Part shown: piece by piece, positions 18,918 through 27,209 of the stretch | Layout: every line of letters begins with the position of its first letter | Numbering within the stretch: the first letter of the stretch is position 1 | Assembly: GCA_001942415.1 (NCBI GenBank) | Contig: MKJX01000216.1 | Coordinates: 1-37,225 of the forward strand | Length of the DNA: 37,225 nucleotides | Reading direction: 5' to 3' | Source: Pseudonocardia sp. CNS-139 | Lineage (GTDB): Bacteria; Actinomycetota; Actinomycetes; Mycobacteriales; Pseudonocardiaceae | Made by a program: the position numbers and the translations under genes | The notes under the pieces: generated by a model | The model's database searches: none | What the model was told of the DNA's origin: nothing | What the model saw: the letters and a program-made list of their open reading frames with translations, nothing else

Positions 18918-19369
18918 TTACGGCCGTTCGATACGGCGCAGCCCGCCCGCGGGACTCCAGGTCTCGACCCGGAGCATGTCGCCCGCCTCGTTGAGCCCGG
19001 TGACGACCACCTGCTCGATGTCGGCGCGGAAGAGCTCGCCCTCGGTGCCCTCGGTGGGCCCGGCCGGCAGCGCCCGGCCGGCCACCTTGGCGTCGCCCGC
19101 CCAGCCCGCCGCGTTGCCCTCCGGCGGGTCGACCGACGCGCTGTGCAACGCGAACCGCGGGTCGCGGCGCAGGTCGGCGCCCTTGCGCGCGTCCGGCATC
19201 GAGCCGAACGTCAGCTCGCCGCCGTCGAACTGCGCCTCGATCCCGGAGATGCGCGGCGCGCCGTCGCCCGCAGCGTCGCGATCGTCTTGTGCTTGTGCGC
19301 GTCGAAGATCCGGCGGGCGCGGGCGGCGAACTCCGGCTCGGCGTGCTCGACGTCCTTCCAGGTGGCCAT
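18918..19369 (-). CDS. Pyridoxamine-5'-phosphate-oxidase-like split-barrel protein (one frameshift)
   Basis: About 150 residues from ATG 19369. The N-terminus reads MATWKDVEHAEPEFAARA, then HKTIATLRAD. After a one-base loss near 19270 the sequence continues GAPRISGIEAQFDGGELTF with GADLRRDPRFALHS. This is the pattern of actinobacterial FMN/F420-binding PPOX proteins; the KGADLRRDPR stretch contacts cofactor phosphate in relatives. The substrate is unknown. It is divergent from the thiolase gene, sharing a 115-base promoter gap that contains a palindrome. Confidence 0.8.
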
Positions 19370-19390
19370 GCGCCGAGCATGGCAGCCAAA

Positions 19391-19409
19391 CCTGACAGTT
19401 CCGGTCAGG
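19391..19409. promoter_or_regulatory. Palindromic operator candidate in the thiolase divergent promoter
   Basis: CCTGAC, 7 bases, GTCAGG: a perfect 6-bp half-site pair centred at 19400, between the divergent split-barrel and thiolase genes. The size suits a TetR-type dimer. No regulator gene is adjacent. Confidence 0.45.
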
Positions 19410-19484
19410 GTCGGACCGACGCCCTTTCGGGGTTACCGACGCGTACGCTCCGGCCGTAGCCACTCACGCCGAGGAGAGATGACG

Positions 19485-20711
19485 ATGCCCGAAGCCGTGA
19501 TCGTCGCAGCGGCCAGGTCCCCGATCGGCCGCGCCGGCAAGGGGTCGCTGGTGTCGATCCGCCCGGACGAGCTGACCGTCCAGATCGTCCGCGCCGCGCT
19601 GGCACAGGTCCCGCAGCTCGACCCGGCCGCGATCGACGACCTGATCCTCGGCTGCGGCCTGCCCGGCGGCGAGCAGGGCTTCAACATGGCCCGGGTGGTC
19701 GCCGTGCTGCTCGGCTACGACACGCTGCCCGGCACGACGGTGACGCGGTACTGCTCGTCGTCGCTGCAGACCACGCGGATGGCGATGCACGCGATCCGGG
19801 CCGGCGAGGGCGACGTGTTCGTCTCGGCGGGCGTCGAGACGGTCTCGCGGTTCGCGACGGGCAGCGCCGACTCCTGGCCCGGCACCCACAACCCGGTGTT
19901 CGCCGACGCCGAGGACCGCACCCGGCACATCGCCGAGAACGGCGCCGACGACTGGAACGACCCTCGCGAGGACGAGCACCTGCCCGACGTCTACATCCCG
20001 ATGGGGCAGACGGCGGAGAACCTGGCGCGGCTCAAGGGCGTCACACGCGAGGACATGGACCACTTCGGCGTCCGCTCGCAGAACCTCGCCGAGAAGGCCA
20101 TCGCCGACGGCTTCTACGCCCGCGAGATCACCCCCGTGACGCTGCCCGACGGCACCGTGGTCGGCAAGGACGACGGGCCCCGCCCCGGCGTCACCTACGA
20201 GGCCGTGAGCCAGCTCAAGCCGGTCTTCCGGCCCGACGGCCGGATCACGGCGGGCAACTGCTGCCCGCTCAACGACGGCGCCGCCGCGCTCGTGGTCATG
20301 TCCGACACGAAGGCCGCCGAGCTGGGCATCACCCCGCTGGCGCGGGTGGTCGCGACCGGCGTCTCCGCGCTCTCCCCGGAGATCATGGGGCTGGGTCCGG
20401 TCGAGGCGTCGAAGCAGGCGCTGGCCCGCGCCGGGATGACCATCGGCGACGTCGACCTCGTCGAGATCAACGAGGCGTTCGCGGCGCAGGTCCTGCCCTC
20501 GGCGCGCGACCTGGGCATCGACCCGTTCGGCGACACGCTCAACGTCAACGGCGGCGCCATCGCGCTCGGCCACCCGTTCGGCATGACCGGGGCGCGTATC
20601 ACCGCCACCCTGCTCAACGGGCTGCGCACGCACGACAGGTCCATCGGCCTGGAGACGATGTGCGTCGGGGGCGGGCAGGGCATGGCGATGGTGCTCGAAC
20701 GGCTCAGCTGA
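19485..20711 (+). CDS. fadA3: Acetyl-CoA acyltransferase (thiolase), FadA3-like
   Basis: An intact thiolase of 408 residues. The nucleophilic Cys is in VTRYCSSSLQ (Cys90), the NEAFA motif is present, GHPFGMTGAR supplies the catalytic His, and CVGGGQGMAM holds the second Cys. It performs the last step of beta-oxidation or a condensation of acyl-CoAs. The GAGGAG site at 19471-19476 fits ATG 19485 better than the in-frame ATG at 19479. Strand and position match Rv1074c (fadA3). No partner FadB-type gene is adjacent. Confidence 0.93.
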   Translation: MPEAVIVAAARSPIGRAGKGSLVSIRPDELTVQIVRAALAQVPQLDPAAIDDLILGCGLPGGEQGFNMARVVAVLLGYDTLPGTTVTRYCSSSLQTTRMAMHAIRAGEGDVFVSAGVETVSRFATGSADSWPGTHNPVFADAEDRTRHIAENGADDWNDPREDEHLPDVYIPMGQTAENLARLKGVTREDMDHFGVRSQNLAEKAIADGFYAREITPVTLPDGTVVGKDDGPRPGVTYEAVSQLKPVFRPDGRITAGNCCPLNDGAAALVVMSDTKAAELGITPLARVVATGVSALSPEIMGLGPVEASKQALARAGMTIGDVDLVEINEAFAAQVLPSARDLGIDPFGDTLNVNGGAIALGHPFGMTGARITATLLNGLRTHDRSIGLETMCVGGGQGMAMVLERLS

Positions 20712-20762
20712 GGCCGAAACGCCGAGGCGAAACACGGCCTGCCCGATCGGGTGATCCGGCGT

Positions 20763-20794
20763 TGCCACCCGCACCCGACCCGAGGAGGGTGGCA
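20763..20794. terminator. Hairpin downstream of the thiolase gene
   Basis: An 8-bp stem (20763-20770 against 20787-20794, TGCCACCC/GGGTGGCA) with a 16-base loop, about 50 bases past the thiolase stop. It is followed by a very GC-rich repeat-like stretch. There is no T-tract. Confidence 0.4.
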
Positions 20795-20844
20795 CGCGCC
20801 GGCGGCGCCGCCGGGGCGCTGCCCCGTCCGGAAGGGGGTGGACC

Positions 20845-21464
20845 TTGCACGCGCGTCCACCACCATCATGGCCCGTCCGCAGTCGATCGACGCGGGCATC
20901 GCGCACATCCGCGACGAGGTCATGCCCGCGCTGCACGACATGGACGGCTGCGTCGGGCTGTCCATGCTGGTCGACCGGGAGTCCGGCCGCTGCATCGTGA
21001 CCACGGCCTGGCGGGACGAGGCCGCCATGCGGGGCAGCGAGCAGGCCGTCCGGTCGATCCGGGACCGGGCAGCCGACCTGCTGGGCGGCCGCCCGTCGGT
21101 CGACCAGTGGGAGATCGCGGTGCTGCACCGCGACCACACGTCGCGTCCGGGCGCCTGCGTCCGCTCGACGTGGGTGCGGATGGACCCCACGCAGGCCGAG
21201 CGCGGCGTCGACGCCTTCCGCATGGGCGCGCTGCCGACCATGCAGGAGGCGGAGGGGTTCTGCAGCGCGAGCCTCCTGGTCGACCGCACCAACGGGCGGG
21301 CCGTGTCGTCGGTGACGTTCGACAGCCGTGACGCCATGGACCGCTCCCGCATGGACGCCGCCGAGCTGCGCGAGCGGGTCACCGCGAGCGCCGGGATCGA
21401 CGTCGTGGAGGTCGCCGAGTTCGACCTCGCGCTCGCCCACCTGCGGGTCCCCGAGATGGCCTGA
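20845..21464 (+). CDS. Protein with two ABM-like (ferredoxin-fold) domains
   Basis: About 206 residues made of two similar halves. The first has MARPQSIDAGIAHIRDEV, DGCVGLSMLVDRESGRCIV and TAWRDEAAM. The second has AEGFCSASLLVDRTNGRAV and SVTFDSRDAMDRSR. This is the layout of dimeric alpha-beta barrel proteins such as antibiotic biosynthesis monooxygenase-like folds, here duplicated in one chain. The open frame includes a GTG at 20838, but a TTG at 20845 followed by one lost base near 20854 gives the more natural N-terminus MHARSTTIMARP. The function is unknown. Confidence 0.72.
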
Positions 21465-21481
21465 CGGGCCCGGGAACGGCG

Positions 21482-21514
21482 ACGGCCCGGCACCCGCGGA
21501 GGGTGCCGGGCCGT
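21482..21514. terminator. Bidirectional terminator
   Basis: A perfect 14-bp inverted repeat (21482-21495 against 21501-21514) with a 5-base loop, between two convergent genes (the ABM-like protein and the Bax-inhibitor-like protein). It has no T-tract, which is common in high-GC actinobacteria. Confidence 0.82.
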
Positions 21515-21534
21515 CCGGCCGTACAGCTCGTGCG

Positions 21535-22339
21535 CTACTCCTGCCGGAGGTAGCTCAGCAGGCGCAGGATCTCGATGTAGAGCCAGACCAGCGTGGTCAT
21601 CAGGCCGAACGCGATGTACCACGCGAAGTGGGCCGGGGCGCGGCGCGGATGGCCTGGTCGGCCTGGTCGAAGTCGAGCAGCAGGCTGAACGCCGCCACGC
21701 CGATCACGACCAGGCTGAACACGATCGCGAGCCAGCTGCCGTCGCGCAGCCCGAGGTTCACGCCGAACAGGCCCGCCACGAGGTTGGCCAGCATCAGGAC
21801 GGTGACGCCGATGAGCGCGCCCATCAGCCACTTCGTGAACCGCGGGGTGACCTTGACGGCGCCCGTGCGGTAGACGACCAGCATGCCGACGAACACGCCG
21901 GCGGTGCCGATGATCGCCTGGGTGGCGATGCCCGGGTAGATCGACTCGAACACCTGGGTGATGCCGCCGAGCACCACACCCATGGCGATGGAGTAGGTGA
22001 GGACGAGCGGCGCCTTGGCCAGGTTGGGCTTGAAGATCAGGACGAGCGACACCACGATCCCGACGAGGAAGGCCGGCAGGGTGAGCCAGCCGAGCCCCGC
22101 GACAGCGGTGAGGACGCCGGCCACGAGGGCGGCACCCGCGCTGATCGCGGTCTTCGTCACGACGTCGTCGATGGTGAGCGCACGCTCGCCCGCGCCGGCG
22201 CGGCCGAAGCCGGTCTGCGCGGCCTGGGCGTCGGCGTAGGCGGCTGCGCCGCCCACCGCGCCCGGGCGGTCGAAGGTGGCGTAACCGCCGCCCTGCCCTC
22301 CTGGCAGGTTGCGGAACGCGGGTTGCTGCTGGTGCGCAC
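21535..22339 (-). CDS. Bax inhibitor-1 / YccA family membrane protein (two frameshifts)
   Basis: About 268 residues. The soluble Gly-rich N-terminus (VRTSSNPAFRNLPGGQGGGY) starts at GTG 22339 behind GAGGAG. One C is missing near 22315 in the CCC run. Then come TIDDVVTKT and about seven membrane helices (ALVAGVLTAVAGLGWLTLP, ATQAIIGTAGVFVGMLVVY and others). A second one-base loss near 21642 separates the last helix, APAHFAWYIAFGLMTTLVWL, and its tail EILRLLSYLRQE. This is a BI-1-like, possibly calcium-leak, fold; the actinobacterial function is unknown. Place and strand match Rv1072. Confidence 0.87.
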
Positions 22340-22412
22340 CTGGTCCTCCTCGGAAGCGTGTCGTGCGTCCATGCTCATCAACGCAGGAGCGCGCTCGGGC
22401 GTTCCTCGTTCG

Positions 22413-22428
22413 GTAAAGCCGACTTTAC
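22413..22428. promoter_or_regulatory. Palindrome GTAAAGCCGACTTTAC in a divergent promoter gap
   Basis: A perfect 6-bp inverted repeat with a 4-base spacer, AT-rich in GC-rich surroundings. It lies in the 371-base gap between the Bax-inhibitor-like gene (minus) and the molybdenum hydroxylase genes (plus), about 75 bases from the former's start. It is an operator candidate of unknown regulator. I see no gene in the rest of this gap. Confidence 0.45.
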
Positions 22429-22710
22429 TGCCGCCCGGGCGGACCTTGTCGACCGCACCGGCCGCCGGATCGATCACGATTCCGCCAAGGTTCGCACCGG
22501 CATCGTCCCGGGCCCCGCGGCGCGACGCTACGCCCGCTCACCCGTTCGAGCGAATCGGGACAGCCCGGCGCACCGACCGGAAGTCCGACGTTTCCGGCAC
22601 GGCGCGCGCTCGTTTGGTAGCGCGTGACGCGGATCTCCCCCGACCGGGTCACGCCACCCCCGTCCCGGACCCGGCGACGGCCGGACCACGCGCCCGCACG
22701 AGGAGCCCGG

Positions 22711-24984
22711 ATGGCCACCACCAGCACCGACCGGCCGGCCCCCGGCGGCCGCCACCACGCCGCGTCGCCGTCGCTGCGCGACCATGTCGTGGGCCGCCGC
22801 CGGTTCCTGACCTACGTGCTGGCCGGGTCGACGCTGACGGTGGCGGCCAAGCTCGGGTTCGACGCCTTCGCCCCCGAGGCCCAGGCGGTCCCGACGCCCA
22901 GCCTTCCGCAGCTCGGCGACGTCCAGGACCTCGGCGACGTCGTCGTGCTCGCCGGCCGCCCGACCGAGGGCCTGCTGTTCACCATCGAGATCCTCGACGA
23001 CGGCCGGGTCCACGTGTCCCTGCCGCGCATGGAGGTGGGCCAGGGCATCACCACGGCCGTCGCGATGCTGGTGGCCGAGGAGCTGGACCTCCCGCTGGAG
23101 GCCCTCGACGTGGCGCTCGCCCCGGCGCGGCCCGAACTGCTCTTCAACCACATCACCGGCGGCTCCACCGGCATCCGCACGGTCTACGGGCCGGTGCGCG
23201 CGGCCGCCGCGGCGGCCCGCTACCGGCTGCGGCAGGCCGCCGCGCAGCGCTGGGGCGTCCCGGTGGACGACCTGCGCACCGGCGCCGGGAGCGTGCTCGC
23301 GCCGGACGGGCGCAGCCTCACCTTCGGCCTGCTGACCGGGATCGCCGCGCGCCTGCCGCTGGGCAGTCTCCTCGTCCCGACCAAGGACCCGTCGGAGTTC
23401 CGGCTCGTCGGCACGTCGCAGCGGCGGCTCGACGCCCGCGCGATGGTCACCGGCGCGTTCACCTACACGCTCGACCTGGACGTCGAGGGCGCCTGCCCGA
23501 CGATGGTGCGCCGCCCGCCGACGATCAACGGCACCGTGCGCCGGGTGCACAACGAGGCCGCCGTGCGGGCCATGCCGGGTGTGCTCGACGTCGCGGTGAT
23601 CGAGACCGGGGTCGCCGTCGTCGCCGAGACGTTCGGGCAGGCCCAGAACGGCACGGAGGCACTCGACGTCACCTGGGGTCCCGGCCCGGTCGACGACCTG
23701 TCCGACGAGGACGTCCGCAAGGAGCTGCGGCAGGCGACGCTGCCGTTCGTCCCGCCGGTGACGCTGCCGGGCCAGCACGAGTTCGAGTTCGACTGGGCCT
23801 TCCTCCCGCACGCGCCCATGGAGACCAACTCCGCCATCGCCGACGTCCGCGAGGACCGCGCCGACATCTGGGGCGGCATGCAGACGCCCGTGGTCGCCCA
23901 GCAGCACATCGCCAACGAGCTGGGCCTGCCGCAGAGCCGCGTGACCTGCCACGTCGTGCAGAGCGGCGGCTCGTTCGGCCGCCGGCTGTTCTGGGACGGG
24001 CCGCTGGAGGCCGCACGGATCTCGCAGGCCACCGGCCGGGTGGTCAAGCTGATGTGGACCCGCACGGACGACATGCGCCACGGCCGCGCCCGCCCCGCCG
24101 CCTACCACCGCTACCGCGTGACCACCGGCCCCGGCACCGTGCTCCGCCACGAGCACCACACCGCGTTCGTCGAGACCGACTGGTCGCACGGCCTCGGCGA
24201 GATCCTCACCGCGACCGCCGCCTCGCTGCCCGTCGCCGGACTGGGGTTCTCCGAGGCCGTCTTCCTGCTGTCGGTCGCCAGCCCCTACAACTTCGGCGTC
24301 GTCGACCAGCTGCTCAACGAGGTGCCCTTCAACATGCACACCGGGTCGTGGCGCTCGGTGTACTCGATCAGCTCGCGGGCCACCGAGGAGATCGTCGTCG
24401 ACGAGATCGCGGACGTGCTGGGCCAGGACCCGTACGAGTTCCGGCGCACCTTCCTCAAGACCGACGCGCAGCGCGCCGTGCTGGACCGGGTGGCGAAGGA
24501 AGGCGGGTGGGGCCGCTCGATGGACGAGGGCCGGGCGCAGGGCATCGCGTTCCACGAGGAGTACCGCTCCCGCACCGCCGTGCTCGTCGAGATGGACGCC
24601 ACCGACCCGGACGACCCGCGCGTCACCAAGGCCGTGATCGCCGCCGACTACGGGCTCCCGATCAATCCGCGCGGGCTCAAGGCGCAGCTGCTGGGCGGCC
24701 TGACCGACGCGATCTCCGTGACGCTGCGCGCCGGGCTGCATCTGGAGAACGGGCTGCCGCTGGAGGGCAGCTTCTCGCAGTTCCGCTACGCGCGGCAGCG
24801 GGACGTGCCCGCCGACGTGCAGGTCTTCGTCCTGCCCGGCGAGGGCGACCCGGGCGGCGCCGGCGAGCTGGGCCTGCCCGCCGCGGCCGGCGCGATCGCC
24901 AACGCCTACGCCCGCGCGACCGGGCGGAAGCCGCGCAGCTTCCCGATCATCCACCCGGTCGACTTCGAGCCGTTCCCCCGCTGA
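22711..24984 (+). CDS. iorB: Molybdopterin-binding large subunit, isoquinoline 1-oxidoreductase type
   Basis: An intact 757-residue subunit of the xanthine dehydrogenase superfamily. The N-terminus has a twin-arginine-like signal (RRRFLT at residues 29-34, then a hydrophobic stretch) leading to a Pro-rich linker, so the enzyme is probably exported folded via Tat. VSLPRMEVGQGITTAVAM, SGGSFGRRLFWDG and ANAYARATGRKPRSFPI are molybdopterin-binding regions of the IorB group. It hydroxylates N-heterocycles or oxidises aldehydes in relatives; the substrate is unknown. ATG 22711 follows AGGAG. It overlaps no gene and is followed 25 bases later by its [2Fe-2S] partner. No maturation gene (XdhC/CoxI type) is seen here. 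Confidence 0.9.
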   Translation: MATTSTDRPAPGGRHHAASPSLRDHVVGRRRFLTYVLAGSTLTVAAKLGFDAFAPEAQAVPTPSLPQLGDVQDLGDVVVLAGRPTEGLLFTIEILDDGRVHVSLPRMEVGQGITTAVAMLVAEELDLPLEALDVALAPARPELLFNHITGGSTGIRTVYGPVRAAAAAARYRLRQAAAQRWGVPVDDLRTGAGSVLAPDGRSLTFGLLTGIAARLPLGSLLVPTKDPSEFRLVGTSQRRLDARAMVTGAFTYTLDLDVEGACPTMVRRPPTINGTVRRVHNEAAVRAMPGVLDVAVIETGVAVVAETFGQAQNGTEALDVTWGPGPVDDLSDEDVRKELRQATLPFVPPVTLPGQHEFEFDWAFLPHAPMETNSAIADVREDRADIWGGMQTPVVAQQHIANELGLPQSRVTCHVVQSGGSFGRRLFWDGPLEAARISQATGRVVKLMWTRTDDMRHGRARPAAYHRYRVTTGPGTVLRHEHHTAFVETDWSHGLGEILTATAASLPVAGLGFSEAVFLLSVASPYNFGVVDQLLNEVPFNMHTGSWRSVYSISSRATEEIVVDEIADVLGQDPYEFRRTFLKTDAQRAVLDRVAKEGGWGRSMDEGRAQGIAFHEEYRSRTAVLVEMDATDPDDPRVTKAVIAADYGLPINPRGLKAQLLGGLTDAISVTLRAGLHLENGLPLEGSFSQFRYARQRDVPADVQVFVLPGEGDPGGAGELGLPAAAGAIANAYARATGRKPRSFPIIHPVDFEPFPR

Positions 24985-25009
24985 CCCACCGAGCCCGAGG
25001 AGCACAGCC

Positions 25010-25464
25010 GTGCCGAACTACACCTTCACGGTCAACGGGCGCGAGGTCACCGTCGACGCCCCGGCCGACCTCCCGACGCTGTGGGCGCTGCGCGACCTGC
25101 TCGGCGTGACCGGCCCGAAGTACGGGTGCGGGATCGACGTGTGCAAGGCCTGCACCAGCCACCTGGACGGCGAGGCGTTCAACCCGTGCGTGACGCCGGT
25201 CGCCGACGTCGCCGGGCGCGAGGTCACCACGATCGAGGGCCTCGCCGACGGCGACACCCTGCACCCGGTGCAGGAGGCGTGGCTGGAGCAGGACGTCGCG
25301 CAGTGCGGGTACTGCCAGCCCGGCCAGATCATGCGGCGGTCGCGCTCCTGCGGCGCACCCGGAAGCCTACCGACGCGGAGATCGACGAGATCGAGAACGT
25401 CTGCCGGTGCGGCACGTACTTCCGCATCCGGGAGGCGATCAAGGCGGCCGCCGCCAAGATGTGA
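25010..25464 (+). CDS. iorA: [2Fe-2S] small subunit, isoquinoline 1-oxidoreductase type (one frameshift)
   Basis: 151 residues. The plant-type [2Fe-2S] ligands are in YGCGIDVCKACTS (Cys40, 45, 48) with Cys60. The second cluster uses CGYCQPG (Cys99, 102) and VCRCGTYFRIREAI. It passes electrons from the molybdenum subunit to an external acceptor. A base is missing at about 25333 (ATGGCG read as ATGCGG); past it the frame continues AVALLRRTRKPTDAEI. The GTG start follows GAGGAG. A third FAD subunit is absent, as in IorAB-type enzymes, which use cytochromes as acceptors. Confidence 0.92.
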
Positions 25465-25474
25465 GCAGGTGGCG

Positions 25475-26115
25475 CTACCCGACGGCCTCCTCGCTCGGCT
25501 CGTCCAGGTACTTGCGGCCGGTGCTCGACGTCGGCCGCGGGCGGCGCGGCTCGCGCACCCCGGAGCCGCCGCCGCGGTCGGTCCACAGCTTCACCGGTGA
25601 GCCGGGCGCGGCCTTGGCCCCGGACTCCGGGCTCTGGTCCGTCACCACCGCGAGCGCGGCGTCCAGCGGCGGGTCGGCCGGGTCGGACGGGACGCCGAGC
25701 AGCCCGCGTCCGGCGAGCAGGTTGCGGGCCTCCTCGAACGACCGGCCGACCACGTCCGGCACGGTGACCGTGGCCCGACGGCGCACCTCGCCGGCCGCGC
25801 GTTGCAGCGCCACCGGGGCGTCCGCGCGTCGCCGGGAGCCGCCGCCGGCTCGTCCAGGTCGCGCCAGCGCTCCCACGCGGACTGCCGCGTGACGCCCAGC
25901 CGGACGGCGATCTCGGACCACGACCGGCCCCGCCGCCGCGCGCCCCGCACGGCCTCCAGCTCGGCCTCGTCGAGCAGCCGGCGCACGGTGCCGATGTCGC
26001 TCAGCGCCGCGAGCGGATCACCGCTCCCCTCCGCCGGCCGGGCGCTGCGCACCCAGTCGGCGATCCGTTCCCAGGCCTGGCGGCCCTCCCGCCAGTGCCC
26101 GCTCTCCCCGCTCAT
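25475..26115 (-). CDS. HTH-PASTA fusion protein (one frameshift)
   Basis: About 213 residues from ATG 26115. The first 120 residues are helical, with a clear helix-turn-helix: GRSWSEIAVRLGVTRQSAWERW. After a one-base loss near 25830 comes a PASTA-type domain, VTVPDVVGRSFEEARNLLAGRGL and DQSPESGAKAAPGSPVKLW, then a Pro/Arg tail. PASTA domains normally sit outside the cell on PknB-type kinases or PBPs and bind muropeptides. Here there is no membrane helix, so a cytoplasmic DNA-binding role is possible. It is convergent with the iron-sulfur subunit (10-base gap) and downstream of the DIP1984 gene. Confidence 0.82.
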
Positions 26116-26306
26116 GACCCCTCCCCACCGGCGGCCCGGACACAGCCGCCTGGCGTCAGGCTACCCTGACGCGAGGCGGCGTGGGGCCGCCGGCGGAGGA
26201 CGCGAGATCCCCGATCCCACCCTCACCGTCCGGGCCGACACGTGGTTGTGCGCTGTGCGCGGTGCACTGCTCACCTGTGCGCGGTTCTGGGCATGCGCTG
26301 TCCGGT

Positions 26307-26377
26307 GGGGAATCGAACCCCGTGTGCTGCCCTCCACACGCCAGAGAGCTGGATTTGCCCCGCCAGCTCACGGGGTT
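26307..26377 (-). ncRNA. Structured, tRNA-T-arm-like RNA element candidate
   Basis: In the 296-base gap between the DIP1984 and HTH-PASTA genes, the minus strand holds GGGGTTCGATTCCCC (26321-26307), identical in style to a tRNA T-arm. Nearby are a 6-bp hairpin (26347-26352 with 26363-26368), a CGTGTG/CACACG hairpin (26321-26326 with 26335-26340) and a competing 9-bp helix (26316-26324 with 26369-26377). The T-arm and the 9-bp helix share bases, so two folds exclude each other. No acceptor-stem partner is present, so it is not a normal tRNA. It may be a leader of the HTH-PASTA mRNA or a tRNA remnant. Confidence 0.35.
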
Positions 26378-26411
26378 GTGTGCCCGCTCCCGTCCGGCTA
26401 CCTGCTCGCGT

Positions 26412-26873
26412 CTACTCCTGCAGGTCGACGTTCCAGTTGGCCTGCTGGATACGGGCGTCCAGCTCGCGGATCTCCCGCGACACCCGGTCCGCCCGCTCGC
26501 GCAGCTGCCCGACCGGCAGCGCCGAGAGGTACCGCAGCTCCGAACGCAGCTGCCGGAACCCGCCGCGGCCCGCGGCCGCCTCGGCCGACGCGACCAGCAC
26601 CGAGTGCCGCAGCCGCAGCGCGTCGCGGCGGGCCAGCGCGTCGGTCATCGTGCCGTCCCGGCCGAGGTCGGTGGCCGCGTTCGTCCGGTTGATCCGCCGG
26701 ATCAGCGACTCCAGCTCGTCGAACAGCCGGTCGGCCTCGGTGAGCAGCGCGTTCGCGTCCTCACCCGGCTCCGTGCCCTCCTGGTACACCGCGTTGGCGG
26801 TGATGCGCGCCCGCAGCTCCTCGATGCGTCGCCGCGCGTCGGCGCGCAGCGTGAGCGCCTCGGCGAGCTTCAT
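26412..26873 (-). CDS. DIP1984 family protein
   Basis: An intact 153-residue all-helical protein. MKLAEALTLRADARRRIEEL, SLIRRINRTNAAT, DALARRDALRLRHSVL and RELDARIQQANWNVDLQE are the conserved stretches of the DIP1984 family, sometimes mis-named septicolysin. The function is unknown. Heptad-like Leu/Ile spacing suggests coiled coil. ATG 26873 has GGAGGTG upstream; the longer in-frame extension is not used because its residues come from the operator region. Two tandem palindromes lie 20-36 bases upstream of the start. Confidence 0.88.
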   Translation of the reverse strand: MKLAEALTLRADARRRIEELRARITANAVYQEGTEPGEDANALLTEADRLFDELESLIRRINRTNAATDLGRDGTMTDALARRDALRLRHSVLVASAEAAAGRGGFRQLRSELRYLSALPVGQLRERADRVSREIRELDARIQQANWNVDLQE

Positions 26874-26892
26874 GCCGTTCCACCTCCTCCAG

Positions 26893-26909
26893 CCGATCGG
26901 ACCGATCGG
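26893..26909. promoter_or_regulatory. Tandem palindromes CCGATCGG-A-CCGATCGG
   Basis: Two identical 8-bp palindromes separated by one base, directly upstream of the DIP1984 Shine-Dalgarno site and about 65 bases from the divergent small-membrane-protein start. They are placed to act as a dimer-of-dimers operator. The regulator is unknown. Confidence 0.4.
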
Positions 26910-26974
26910 ATCATGGGGTGATCGTGACAGCTCCGCCGGGCCGGACGCGACCGGATTCACTACCCTCCGTAGAC

Positions 26975-27208
26975 ATGTGGGCCTTCCTGTCGTCGCGGCT
27001 GCGGACCTGGCTGATCATGGCGGTCATCGTGCCCCTCCTCGGCTGGCTGCTCGGCCGGGCCGGCGACCTCGTCGAGGCGCGGCGCGGGCCGAACGGGCTG
27101 AGCAAGGGCCTCCACACGGCCGCGGGCTGGCTCGGCGGGCCGCGCGCCCGGCGCCGCCGCGCGGCCGACCCCGCCGGTCCGCAGGACCCCGGCCTCCCCG
27201 CCCGCTGA
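26975..27208 (+). CDS. Small single-pass membrane protein
   Basis: 77 residues from ATG 26975. A membrane helix (TWLIMAVIVPLLGWLLG) is followed by a positively charged Arg-rich tail. TACCCT at 26961-26966 ends eight bases before the ATG and no Shine-Dalgarno is seen, so a leaderless mRNA is likely. It ends one base before the GTG of the alpha/beta hydrolase, so it heads a three-gene run with that gene and the OsmC gene. No family recognised. Confidence 0.65.
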   Translation: MWAFLSSRLRTWLIMAVIVPLLGWLLGRAGDLVEARRGPNGLSKGLHTAAGWLGGPRARRRRAADPAGPQDPGLPAR

Positions 27209-27209
27209 C

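Noticed and set aside
19464..21440. A 658-codon minus-strand open frame opposite the thiolase and ABM-like genes
   Set aside because: It is a shadow of the plus-strand genes, with low-complexity composition and no recognisable motif, while both plus-strand genes have clear families.
26307..26380. A standard tRNA or selC gene on the minus strand
   Set aside because: The T-arm look-alike is good, but there is no acceptor stem partner, no 7-base anticodon loop with U33, and the T-stem closing pair is mismatched.
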